Shown piece after piece: positions 32,952 to 44,199 of a stretch of 64,000 nucleotides of DNA. The position numbers and the translations under genes are program-made. A model generated the notes under the pieces. The model saw only the letters and a list, made by a program, of their open reading frames with translations, had not been told where the DNA came from and did no database searches. Position 1 is the stretch's first letter. Every line of letters starts with the position of its first letter. This DNA is from Channallabes apus (taxonomy: Eukaryota; Chordata; Actinopteri; Siluriformes; Clariidae): contig CM060108.1 in NCBI GenBank assembly GCA_030522415.1, forward strand, positions 41,066,756 to 41,130,755, written 5' to 3'.

Positions 32952-34308
32952 CAGGTCCTTCTCAAAAAATTAGCATATTGTGATAAAGTTCATTATTTTC
33001 TGTAATGTACTGATAAACATTAGACTTTCATATATTTTAGATTCATTACACACAACTGAAGTAGTTCAAGCCTTTTATTGTTTTAATATTGATGATTGTG
33101 GCATACAGCTCATGAAAACCCAAAATCCCTATCTCAAAAAATTAGCATATCATGAAAAGGTTCTCTAAATGAGCTATTAACCTAATCAACTAATTATCTA
33201 TAAACACCTACAAAAGATTCCTGAGGCTTTTAAAAACTCCCAGCCTGGTTCATTACTCAAAACCGCAATCATGTTTAAGACTGCCGACCTGACTGCTGTC
33301 CAGAAGGCCATCATTGACACCCTCAAGCAAGAGGGTAAGACACAGACATTTCTGAACGAATAGGCTGTTCCCAGAGTGCTGTATCAAGGCACCTCAGTGG
33401 GAAGGAAAAAGTGTGGCAGAAAACGCTGCACAACGAGAAGAGGTGACCGGGCCCTGAGGAAGATTGTGGAGAAGGACCGATTCCAGACCTTGGGGGACCT
33501 GCGGAAGCAATGGACTGAGTCTGGAGTAGAAACATCCAGAGCCACCGTGTACAGGCGTGTGCAGGAAATGGGCTACAGGTCGCAAATTTTGCATGTCATT
33601 CGGAAATCAAGGTGCCAGAGTCTGGAGGATGACTGGGGAGAGGGAAATGCCAAAATGCCTGAAGTCCAGTGTCAAGTACCCACAGTCAGTGATGGTCTGG
33701 GGTGCCATGTCAGCTGCTGGTGTTGGTCCACTATGTTTTATCAAGGGCAGGCTCAATGCAGCTAGATATCAGGAGATTTTGGAGCACTTCATGCTTCCAT
33801 CTGCTGAAAAGCTTTATGGAGATGAAGATTTCATTTTTCAGCACGACCTGGCACCTGCTCACAGTGCCAAAACCACTGGTAAATGGTTTACTGACCATGG
33901 TATTACTGTGCTCAATTGGCCTGCCAACTCTCCTGACCTGAACCCCATAGAGAATCTGTGGGATATTGTGAAGAGAAAGTCGAGAGACACAAGACACAAG
34001 TACCTGCAAAAGGATTCCCGACCAAGTATTGAGTGCAGAACTGAACATAATTATATGAAGGTTGACTATTTTTGTATTAAAAACACTTTTCTTTTATTGG
34101 TCGGATGAAATATGCTAATTTTTTGAGATGGGGATTTAGGGTTTTCATGAGCTGTATGCCACAATCATCAACATTAAAACAATAAAAGGCTTGAACTACT
34201 TCAGTTGTGTGTAATGAATCTAAAATATATGAAAGTCTAATGTTTATCAGTACATTACAGAAAATAATGAACTTTATCACAATATGCAAATTTTTTGAGA
34301 AGGACCTG
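32952..34308 (+). mobile_element. Defective Tc1-like element nested in copy 2
   Basis: The counterpart of 11661-13044: CAGGTCCTTCTCAAAAAATT at the left, mirrored at the right, TA on both sides. The transposase relic has VGRKKCGRKRCTTRRGDRAL, AMSAAGVGPLCFIKGRLNAA, FQHDLAPAHSAKTT and SPDLNPIENLWDIV. The same first-Asp deletion and C-terminal loss are present, with an extra frameshift near 33340. Confidence 0.85.
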
Positions 34309-34511
34309 TATATTAAAAAAAATCTAATGTGTGCATTGTATCTATGGAAGATTGTAGGACATTTCAAAACATATGTTGCATATCTGTACATTTGTAAAAG
34401 TCACATTTCCAAAAATTTAGGACCCACCTTCTGTCATTCTTAAACAACTACCACTCCAAGTTTTTAGAGCATTGTATAGTTCTAACCTTTTGTTTGTTTT
34501 TCATTCTTTAG

Positions 34512-34680
34512 ATGCACTACTACAACAACAGCTGAAAGCTGAAGAAAAGGAGGCCACAGAGTTTCTTTGCTTCAACAGTTCAGAAATGGCTTCGTTATGC
34601 CCCAGAACGGCTGTGGGGGAATTGCTCGTGGTGGAAAACCATAAGTTCAGACTTGTGTCTTATTATCTGTTTTGCTGAGT
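34512..34680 (+). pseudogene. Exon-like ORF conserved between the two big copies
   Basis: It follows an acceptor (CATTCTTTAG) and reads LLQQQLKAEEKEATEFLCFN then SSEMASLCPRTAVGELLV. The equivalent in copy 1 is 11289-11470 on the minus strand, with a frameshift. I do not recognise the domain. Confidence 0.3.
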
Positions 34681-35413
34681 AAATACATTTCAACTTACGA
34701 ATAATGTTTCAGTCATCTGTTGTGTTTCTGACTTGGTTGTTTCTATTTGCATTTGACTGAATTTTGCTGAGGCAGGCTGCCATTTTTATATTATGGTTTT
34801 CCAGTCTCTTCTCTTGGCAGTTAGATTCTGTTTTATGAATTCAGAATTAACAATCTCTTCTAATAGTTCTCTTCTAAAAAGTCATTTTGTCATCCAGTTT
34901 ATAATAATTTGTATGTAAGTTGTAGTGTGTTTTATTATATAGTTGTTTTATTGTAATTGTGATGTTACTTCCTGTTTAAATGGGTATGGAGCATAAATAA
35001 ATAAATATGTTTACATGTAAACTGAAGGATGTTGAGTTACTGACTTTTTGTTTAAAAAAAAAAAAAAAAGCTTTTCAGCCCTACATGGTCTCTGATTTAA
35101 AGAAATAAATCAAAACGGACATGATTTACTGTCATAGAATCTTGCTGTTCATAAAGCAAGACTAAACTATAATTGTTTCAATGTTGATTCAATGTTGATT
35201 CAATGTAAAATAAGTGATTGAATTTACGTTGAACAAACATTGATTTTATGCCCATCTTGATCTATTTTTCATCATTGAAATAACATTATTTCAAGGTGCA
35301 AACCTGATGAAAAATCAACATTTAACATTGAAATTTCAACATTGATTCAATAACAAGTTGGTTGATGCTTTAATGTTGATTCAACGATGATTCAATGTTG
35401 TTCTGCTATCTGG

Positions 35414-35961
35414 GTGACCACCACTACTTGTGCAGTTCATAAAAGGACAGGTAATGTTTGTCGCGCTGTTGTACAAACAGGACACTCATTTATTTCAATT
35501 CATTTGTTGTTATAGACTATAGTGTGCGCTGTACACCATATTTACTGTTTTGCTACAGTCTGAACCTTCCAGTTAATTTGCCTGCTTCTCCTGCAGCTCC
35601 GCACCGCCCAGCCTGAAGAAAATGAGCGTGCACTTTGCATGCTCGTATCCGGCTCGTAACGAGCGCGCACTTCCCTCAAGGGCGAGCATTGGTTAATGGC
35701 AGGCATGTGACTGATGCAAGCCAGATCCTTTTATTTAGCAAAATTGAGATTAATAGTTACATTTTATTGTTGAGGGGCAAAGACAGGGCTCCATACGCAC
35801 ATACACAGAAAAAAGGAGGCAATCCTGGAGGAAAGGGGCGGGTGCTCAAGCACCCGCCGCCCTCCCCCCTCTGCACGTGCCTATGTGTGTGTGTGTGTGT
35901 GTGTGTGTCTTTACAGTATATACAACGTGAAAGCGCGCTCAGTTACAGCTCAGTCCCTCTT
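35414..35961. other. Right flank of the big element with GC-rich patch
   Basis: The region holds a GC-rich piece (35590-35660), GGGGCGGGTGCTCAAGCACC at 35837 which matches the left flank, and a (TG)n run at 35884-35909. No gene is seen. Confidence 0.45.
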
Positions 35962-36488
35962 CTCACCTTTGATAGGTGAGAAGTTGTCAAACCGGTTTCG
36001 GATGGGGGAATTGGCCCAATTCAGGGGTTTAAAACTATTTAACAAGACCGAGACGTCTCTGCCTAAAATGTATTTCTCCAGCAAAACATAGAATAAATAG
36101 AAATAAAATGTTTAATATTAATAATATTGATCTTAGCTGGATGGTCTAATTCTCCAAACCGTTTAAGATAGACCTAACACACTGTAACTAGAATATTTAC
36201 AAAACTGAAAGGTTGTCTTATGAATAATAAAAAACAACTCATAACTCAAAAAGATCATATGTTTTTATATATTTTTTTAGATCATAAATAGACATGAATT
36301 AACTATAGTTAATTCATGTCTATGATCTAAAATATATATACACTGGACACAAACAGCAAAAAACATGATGAAAAGCAATAAAGTGCTTAGGGCTTTTCAT
36401 GTTTTTTGCTGTTTGTGTCCAGCATTGAATAATTATTTCATCCATTATTTGACCACGGCTGGGAATAAGAGCTGGAATGTGATTGTGA

Positions 36489-36558
<70 letters not shown>

Positions 36559-36674
36559 GTGTTTTGCTGGCGAAAAACATTTTAGGCAGAGACGTCTACT
36601 CGGCCTTGTTAATTGTTTTTAAAACCCCCAATTCTACGAATTCCCCCATCAGCGAAATCATGAATGAAAGGTGA
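35962..36674. repeat. Long inverted repeat with two inner hairpins
   Basis: Outer arms 35962-36087 and 36561-36674 are imperfect reverse complements (for example GACGTCTCTGCCTAAAATGT against ACATTTTAGGCAGAGACGTC with small gaps). Inside lie a palindrome at 36279-36328 (arms share AGACATGAATTAACTA) and a hairpin at 36343-36422 whose 30-bp arms differ only by a CAT insertion (arm motif GGACACAAACAGCAAAAAAC). A (TA)n(GA)n tract sits at 36492-36555. The layout resembles a foldback element. Confidence 0.8.
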
Positions 36675-37204
36675 GAAGAGGCATTATAATACAGTGGGGG
36701 TTCTGTGGGTCTGCAAACTCAGAAGGCTACGTGTCAGCCGATAACTGCTCCTTTGATCTGCTGGTTACAGCGGGGCGCCGACTGCTGATGAGTAGCCTGT
36801 ACAAGCCAAGCTCTTCCCCAAAAAATAATGTGAATGTCTGCAACAATCACTAACCATTAAAATGTTTTTTTTTAATTAAACACGAATATATAAATTATAT
36901 TTTCTTTACACATATTTTCATTATATATACACGGGCATCGCTAGGCCATTTTTAGGGGGGCTTTAGCCCATCGTCACCTTTAAATGTATTTAAAGTATTT
37001 TTCATGTCTGCCAGTTTCCAACAAAAAGCAGCAGTATTGTCAAAGAATCAACAGATAAATATTTAATATTATGGGCACCCACACAGTTTATTCCATTTTC
37101 CAGCCTCATGTGTTGTTTATATTGCTAATCAATGTAAGTTTAAAGTTATATGCTGTTTTCTGGTTACATTTGTCTGATTGTACCCGTACATAGAAAAAAG
37201 TTTA

Positions 37205-37236
37205 TACGGTAAACACACACACACACACACACACAT

Positions 37237-37277
<41 letters not shown>
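37205..37277. repeat. (CA)n(TA)n microsatellite
   Basis: CA units followed by TA units. The sequence from 37278 to 37790 is AT-rich with repeated AAGTAAA(A/T)-type strings and no gene. Confidence 0.9.
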
Positions 37278-37278
<1 letters not shown>

Positions 37279-37792
37279 TTAATTAAATTCTTAAATCATC
37301 GTGTTCACCCATGCACTGAAAAAAAGAACTTGTAAGATTTACTTGATAAAATCCTCTTAACAATTTGCACACACAGATTTTAAGTAAATTTTATTGCTCC
37401 AATATTAAGTAAAACTCACCCGTAATTGTCAGGTAAAATCTACTTAATAATTAAATTAACAATCAAAGAAATCAAGTAAAAGTTACATAATTATATTTAA
37501 TGCACAAATTAGATTTATTTAAAATAATCAAGTAAAGGTAATTCATTCCCAGATAGCGCACACACGTCGCAGAGATAATGCTCCCTAATGCATGTTACAA
37601 TGACCAAATATGATAATAAATAAATAAACCACACTCTCAGCTAATAATAAAACAGATTCGTTTTTTTTTTTTTATAAAAAAAACATTTAATAACAAGCAA
37701 ACATTTGATTAATTTACACAAAAACGAGAAAACGAGAATACAGTAACTTACAAAATTAAACACCAACAGAAACGTTTTGTACTTTATGATTT

Positions 37793-38767
37793 TTAAATAT
37801 GACTGTTAGATACGTTGGTCAGGAAACTCCTGAAGTCAGATGCAGACACACTTTCAGTCACAAACTGCTGTGAAAAAATACAGAGATAGATATTCAATTA
37901 AAATTCATGACACTTAATTTAGCAAATGAACAGTATTTATACTTTGTTCCTCTCGCTTCACAACTCATGAGAACAGACCGAAACCAGAACCGAACCGGAG
38001 ATTAAGGAAAAAGTGAGAAGCAAGAATCATGTGTGGAAAGATTAAGCATGCAAGGTCACAGGATGACTGGACTTCTTTTTCTTGTCTGCAATGCGATTTA
38101 GACAAATTAGAGCTGCTGTCAATACTGTATGAACATATGTACAGGTTCTTTACAATTGAAATTTAACTTGTAGCTTATTAATAAAATTCGGATTCAGAAA
38201 AAAACGTTTATTGCTAGTGCTCTTTTACCATTTAATGCTTTAACACACACGACACAGTTTGTTCAGAAATGGCATCTCACTGGGAGCCTTTGTCTGAACA
38301 CGCCGTTTTCACGAGGGGTGGGGGTAAGAAACACACATCTCGGTTTATTAATCCGCGCGCTCGGTACGTTATTATTTTATTTATTTATTTATTTACCACA
38401 GGACCTCTGGGGGGCTCCATAGGTTCAGGTTTTTACACGAAAATGGTGTTTTGTGAATCTCCACACCATTAAAAACTGAAATATTGCTAATTGTACGTCC
38501 TGAGATTAAGATGAACATTAATTGGGAGTCATGAAAGCGAGAATCACATCCAAAAAAGAAAGCAAAATTTACCTCGAACACGACAAACTCCAGCTCCAGC
38601 CATGCCGTGTTGTACTTCCTGATGATTCCCAACCGACTGATCCACAGCGCGGGCACAGCGTCTCCAAACACGCATGCGCGGTTTAATTTGGACACATTTT
38701 CGGCTTCAGTAGACACACAATACTTCAGACTGAAACACGACTGCCCCCTACAGGTAATGAAGGGCAT
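37793..38767 (-). CDS. Possible two-exon small gene, unrecognised (89 aa)
   Basis: On the minus strand, ATG at 38767 opens a 65-codon frame (RACVFGDAVPALWISRLGII, ending AWLELEFVVFE) that stops exactly at a good donor, GAG then GTAAAT (exon 38573-38767). A pyrimidine-rich acceptor (TTTTTTCACAG) begins a 75-nt exon at 37867 that stays in phase 0 and ends with TAA at 37793 (SVSASDFRSFLTNVSNSHI). The upstream 38770-38860 is CpG-containing and contains CGCATGCGCG-like sequence within the first exon. The predicted protein is not one I can name and has no evident signal peptide or membrane segment. An additional internal exon cannot be excluded. It could also be a captured exon or a chance frame. 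Confidence 0.35.
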
Positions 38768-39119
38768 GTTCACAGCTTCCCGCACGCAGCCGCGGCAAGT
38801 CACGGGATCCCTTTTCTCGAAACGTGCGTTTTTAATGGCGACATCTGTACATAAGACTTAGTTTCAACTTAGGAATTTCTCTCGTACCCTAGTAAATATC
38901 TGCCGTGTAATTTCTTTAAATACAGAAGAAGAACATTATACAGAAAAAAATGCAGAGATTTCAATCAATAATTTGATTTTTTTAAGCTTTGATTCCAGAC
39001 ATTTTCCTGTTGAATAACCACTGGGTGTTTTCCCCTTGAATAAGCACTCTGGTTTTTCTTACAGCTTTAGTGTAAATGTGCATGTTTGTAGTTCACATCC
39101 TGTTTATTAAGTGTGTCTA

Positions 39120-39715
39120 TGCAATAGACCACTTATTACTATTCATCCCGAAACTTTGGACGCTCCCACGCCGGAGAGCTTTGGGCTCCCGAAGCGATCC
39201 GACGCACCGTTTTCCCGCAATTCCCAAAAAACTGATTTTGAAAATCGAAAAAGGGTTTTTTCTTCTTTTTATTGTTCTTCTTCCGCCTAAAATTTTGGAC
39301 TCTTTCTTGTCCCGCAGTTTTGAGAAAACCTACACGTATGTTATATCGTTTCGTGCGGCCCGATCGGGAATGGTGTGCTATGACTTTTCTAAGGGGTTCA
39401 TCACGCGGTATTCCCAAAATTCCCAAAAAAGTACCCAAATTTTCCCCATTCATTTCTATGGAATTTTTTTTTTTTTACACCTTGTAGCGCAGAGAGGGAA
39501 TTTTGTAGAAACGTGAAATTCGCCAGGTTTGAAGAGGTTTGCACCCTGTGTCAGAGGATACCCCGAACGAGGGTATAAGTTGTACCCCCGGGGCAAGAGA
39601 GGTCTTCACAATTGCCCCATAGACTTTGAATGGGGAATTTTTTCGAATAATTAGTTTGTCGTTGATCCACGGATGAGGTGTCAAACCGTTCGCCTGATTC
39701 AGCAATGGGGTGCTA
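39120..39715. repeat. Divergent repeat leading into the hairpin array
   Basis: Contains related strings GGAATGGTGTGCTATGACTT, TTGCCCCATAGACTTTGAAT and GGTGTCAAACCG that become the regular units of the array to the right. The open frames here are not protein-like. Confidence 0.5.
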
Positions 39716-40751
39716 TGTCTTTTCTGAGGGGCTGGGCGGTTAATTGCCCCCGCAGGGGGCAATTAATCGCTCATAGACTTAACGTTTTAACCGCTATTCC
39801 CGCACCGTTTGTCATACTCACATGAATGAGGTGTGATATCATGCGGGTTCTCCGGGAGTGGGGTGCTATGACTTTGCTCAGGGCTGGGCGGTCAATTGCC
39901 CCCGCAGGGGGCAATTGACCGCTCATAGACTTAACATTGAGATCAGCTTTGACTGTGTATTTTGTAGGCCCATGAATGAGATGTCAAACCGTGCAGCTTG
40001 TTCGGGAATGGGGTGCAATGTCTTTTCTCAGGGCTGGGGTGGTTAATTGCCCCCGGAGGGGGCAATTAACTACTCATAGACTTAACATTGAGATTAGCTT
40101 TGCCTGAGTTTGTCGTTGACCCTTGAATGAGGTGTCAAACCATTCGCCTCATTCGGGCATGGGGTTATATGATACTACTGAGGGCGGGCGGTTAATTGCC
40201 CCCGCAGGGGGCAATTAACCGCCGGCTCCTCACCGTTCGTCGTAGAGCCTTGAATGAGGTGTCATATCGTGGGTCTTATCCGGGAGGGGTGTGCAGTGAC
40301 CTCTCTGAGGGGATGGGCTGTTAATTGCCCCATCAGGGGGCAATTAACCGCTAGTCCAGCACCATTTGTCGTAGACCCTTGAATGTAGTGTCAAACCGTT
40401 CGCCTCCTTCGGGCATGGGGTGCTATGGCGTTACTGAGGGTCGGGCGGTTAATTGCCCCAGCAGGGGGCAATTAACCTCTAGTCCAGCACCATTTGTCGT
40501 AGACCCTTGAATGTGGTGTCAAACCGTTCGCCTCCTTCGGGCGTGGGGTGCTATGGCGTTACTGAGGGTCGGGCGGTTAATTGCCCCAGCAGGGGGCAAT
40601 TAACCGCTAGTTCGGCACCGTTTATCGTAATCCCATGAATGAGGTGTCAAATTGTGCGGCTTATCCGGGAATGGGGTGGTATGGCTCTTCTAAGGGGTTG
40701 GGCGGTTAATTGCCCCCAAAGGGGCACACCCATAGGGGGCAATTAATCGGT
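39716..40751. repeat. Tandem array of about eight GC-rich hairpins
   Basis: Units of roughly 125-155 bp each contain a near-perfect palindrome with left arm GCGGTTAATTGCCCCC and right arm GGGGGCAATTAACCGC. Palindromes lie at about 39736-39770, 39888-39922, 40041-40070, 40188-40222, 40319-40352, 40445-40478, 40572-40606 and 40701-40750 (last with an enlarged loop). Between them TGAATGAGGTGTCAAACCG and GGGCATGGGGTGCTATGGC recur. The second unit has GGTCAATTG matched by CAATTGACC, a paired change. I know of no function. Confidence 0.9.
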
Positions 40752-40839
40752 CATAGACTAAACATTGAAATCAGCTTTGAATGAGTTTGTCAACATGTTA
40801 TGCTGATTTGCATATTGGTTGCATGATGTTTTGGCACTG

Positions 40840-42050
40840 ATCCGGCACGCGCATAGACACACTTAAAATTTCTTCAGGAATTTTCCCCCCTCTAGTTGTC
40901 AATTAAAATGCAACAAATCTAAGAAAAGAGTTTTCTTGTTTATTAATGTTAGTATGAATTAGCCCATACTTCATGAAATATAAAAAGGGACAGCGTTTTG
41001 TAAAGTGATTTGCAAATTACATTTTGAACAGAGTTTGTGTTTGAATTTAAGAATTAAACTCTGAATCTATTAACTGTAAGACAAATTAAGCAAAGTTTAC
41101 TGGTGAATACATTAATTATGTAAATACACCAGTGTTTTCATGATTTCACAAACAGTTTCATAGCTTTTCGCAATTATTATGTGTAAGTTCAGCAGATTGT
41201 GACTCCGGAGGCCTTCCATACTCTCACAACTTTCAGTTCCTCATTTATTTCCAACAGACCCTTTATTTTCAACCAGTTTTAACAAGTTTGGCACGGATAG
41301 CAAGATGTATACATTAAGAATACCCTTTATAGCACAGATAATACAAAACTGGAATTTAGCAAGTGTCATAACACATCTTCTATTATTAAGAAACAGAATT
41401 TAAATGTTCAGCATCTTGGTAGTGCTTCTGTTTGGGAGATGACTCTTTTGTGTCAAACTATCGACATAAAATTGAGAACTGAAAGTTATAGCAAATGTAA
41501 TCTGGAAGCAAGCCACTTAAGAGTAAATATTATAGATTCCAGTTCATGCAATCTCCTCTTATGACTCTTGTCCTTTACTGCACATAAATTTATTGTCTTT
41601 TAACATAACCACCTATCGCAATGTCACTCAAGCAGGCATCACCCAAGGGTTAAGGTCTGTAGTCAGACTTATCTTCCCTCTTGAAAATAAGACTTGACTC
41701 TCTCTTCATAGGTAAAATCTCTGATGCATTATGCAGTTTCATCATTGAGCTTATCAAATCACTTCTAGAAGTTGTTTTAAACATTTTTCAAATTAAAAAT
41801 AAATTCACAGCTTATGTTATACTTTATTGTGTTTCTGATCCTGGTTTGTGGATTAATTGCCTTTCAATAAACACACTCTGTCTTACCAGTTTGTGCTGTC
41901 TAGTCCAAAAGTGTTAACTGCTATAAATGGTAAATATACTACAGTATAGCAGTAACTGGAGCATGTTTTTATACCTTATTATTTTTATACCTTATTATTA
42001 CATATTTGTTGGAAAAATTAGGGTTAGCATATTCTGATAAACAAATATGC
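40840..42050 (+). repeat. Duplicated region upstream of gene B (paralogous to 56450-56960)
   Basis: Strings such as TCATGATTTCACAAACAGTT, GACTCCGGAGGCCTTCCATA, CTCACAACTTTCAGTTC and GGAATTTAGCAAG align in order with 56545-56790 (for example GATTCCGGAAGCCTTTCATA). This shows that the block duplicated together with the receptor gene. No exon was recognised. Confidence 0.75.
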
Positions 42051-42051
42051 C

Positions 42052-42054
<3 letters not shown>

Positions 42055-42120
<66 letters not shown>
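42055..42120. repeat. (TA)n then poly(T) tract
   Basis: About 18 TA units followed by about 28 T. Confidence 0.95.
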
Positions 42121-42124
<4 letters not shown>

Positions 42125-42292
42125 ATCATTCTTTGCATATGCAGAACCAATAAGTAGCAAAAAATTATCAGTAACATGGATTGTCAGAACAATAGCTCAA
42201 ATTAAAATTTAATTTGTCACATACACAGTCATACACAGTACGATGTGTAGTGAAATGATTATACGACCGCCTGTGTCCTAGCTCCATCTAGA

Positions 42293-43985
42293 ACATTTAC
42301 ATTTACATTTAGGCACTTGGCAGACGCTCTTATCCAGAGCGACTTACAAAAAGTGCTTTAAAGTTTACATCACTGGATACATACTTACACTGGGTTAACT
42401 AGGTTAATAACTAAGTGCCATTAGTCCAACACAACTGGGAAGAGGGAATTTTTTTTTTGGTCGGGGGGGGGGGGGTTAGTCCAAGTACTGGAGAAACAGT
42501 TGCATCTTGAGTCGTCGTTTAAAGATAGTCAAAGTCTCTGCTGTACGGACATCTAGAGAAAGTTCATTCCACCACCAGAAATGAGCCTGGATGAATGCCG
42601 CCCTCAATCCCAGAGAGATGGTGGGATGAGGCGAGGAGTGCTGGAGGATCGGATGGAACTTGGTGCAGTGCGTGGTGTGATTAGAGCAGAGAGATAAGTG
42701 GGTGCTGGGCCATTTTTAGCTTTGTAGGCAAGCGTCAGCGTTTTGAATTTGATGCGGGCAGCTACAGGAAGCCAGTGCAGGGAGCGGAGGAGTGGGGTGG
42801 GAGAACTTGGGGAGGTTAAAAACGAGACGTGCTGCTGCATTCTGGATCAGTTGCAGAGGACAAATCGTGGTCAGAGGCAGGCCTGCCAGGAGTGAGTTGC
42901 AGTAGTCCAGTCTGGAAATAACAAGGGACTGAACAAGCACCTGAGTAGCCTGTGAAGAAAGAAATGGACGAATTCTTCTGATATTGTAAAGAAGAAATCT
43001 ACAAGAGCGAGTAAGGTTAGCGATGTTTGGGGAAAATGACAGATGATTGTCCACGGTTACCCCAAGACTATGAGCAGTGGCTGAAGGAGTTATTTGGTTG
43101 TTGTCCAGGGATATCACGAGGTCTTGACCTGGGGATGAGTCACAAGGGATGAACAACAGTTCAGTTTTATTCAGATTGAGCTTTAGCTGATGTGCAGCCA
43201 TTCAGGATGAGATGTCTGCCAGACATGCTGAGATCCGGGTGGAAACCTGAGTGTCAGAGGAAGGAAAGGAGAGAGTAAGTTGGGTGTCATCTGCATAACA
43301 ATGGCATGAAAATCCATGCGATGATATGATTTTACCAAGAGACCGGGTATAGAGGGAGAACAGAAAATGACCAAGTACTGAGCCCTGTGGGACACCAGTA
43401 GAGAGTCTACGTGGGGCAGATCTAGATCCCCTCCATGTTACCTCATATGACCTTTCTTCTAGGTAAGAAGCAAACCATTGCCACGCTGTTCCACAAATTC
43501 CAAGGCTTGTAAGAATAGATAATAGAATCTTGTGGTTCACCGTGTCAAATGCAGCTGACAGGTCCAGGAGGATGAGAACAGATGACAGTTTAGCATATCT
43601 AGCAGCATGGAGCTTCATGACTAACAGAAGGGCAGTGACTGTGGAATGTGCCACTTTGAATCCAGATTGGTTGGGATCATTAAGGTTGTTCTGTGAAAGA
43701 TAAAGAGACATTTGGTTATAAACAGTTCTTTCAAGAATTTTGGAAATAAAAGAGAGAAGTGATACCGGGCGATAGTTGTTAACTTCTGATGGGTCCAGGC
43801 AGGGTTTCTTGAGGATGGGAATAACCCTTGCCTTCTTAAAAGCAGCAGGAACATGACCAGATGATATGGAATGGTTGATGATGGTTGTGGTGAAGGGAAG
43901 GATGTCTCGTGAGATTTCCTGGAGCATTGTGGAGGGGATTGGGTCTAATGAACAGGTGGTAGGGTTAGATGATGAGATTATCTGC
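42293..43985 (-). mobile_element. LINE, CR1/L2 group, 5'-truncated, fairly young
   Basis: Minus-strand frames give RT motifs in order: [62 protein letters not shown] and [12 protein letters not shown] (catalytic YADD), then NLNKTELLFIP, SRLDYCNSLLAGLP, LQLIQNAAARLVFNLPK and LHWLPVAARIKFKTLTL. Only one stop (at about 43198) and one frameshift (near 42800) interrupt this. The endonuclease is missing. The 3' end carries GTAAGTCGCTCTGGATAAGA then GCGTCTGCCAAGTGCC and a TAAATG repeat tail, the same as the tail of the SINE at 28778. Confidence 0.85.
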
Positions 43986-44199
43986 TGAATCTAGAACATA
44001 CTGATTGTGTGGAAGTACTGCATATATTGAGTTACCTGCAAGGGCCAATGGCCGATGTCCTTTAATTTATCTCCTCCTAAATATAAGACCTTGATACCAC
44101 CATCCTAATGTTCAAGTTACAAGTAAACCTCTTTTTATTCTATTGCATGTAATTCTGACACACCAGCTTTCCATGAATCACTCGAATATTAATTTACAT

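Larger units (their letters stand above)
28012..35413 (+). mobile_element. Big piggyBac-like element, copy 2 (complete ends)
   Basis: About 7.4 kb bounded by CCCAGATAGCAAGGTGACAT at 28012 and its counterpart ending GTTCTGCTATCTGGG at 35413. Both ends have several copies of a TTGAATCAATGTTGA-like palindrome (28030-28190 and 35175-35405). On the + strand it holds transposase relics (29719-29853, 30573-30950), a BEN-like exon (31188-31326) and another exon-like ORF (34512-34680). Insertions inside it are a SINE (28778-28960) and a defective Tc1 (32952-34308). The terminal CCC agrees with piggyBac elements, but a TTAA duplication is not visible at either edge, so the superfamily assignment rests on the transposase pieces. 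Confidence 0.7.

Noticed and set aside
28012..35413. TTAA target duplication typical of piggyBac
   Set aside because: The left edge reads GTTAATG-CCC and the right GGG-TGACC; no TTAA is directly adjacent on both sides, so I do not claim it.
39716..40751. CRISPR-like array or row of terminators
   Set aside because: Units are 125-155 bp with internal palindromes, and all other content of the window is vertebrate. Spacers are not unique and there are no associated genes.
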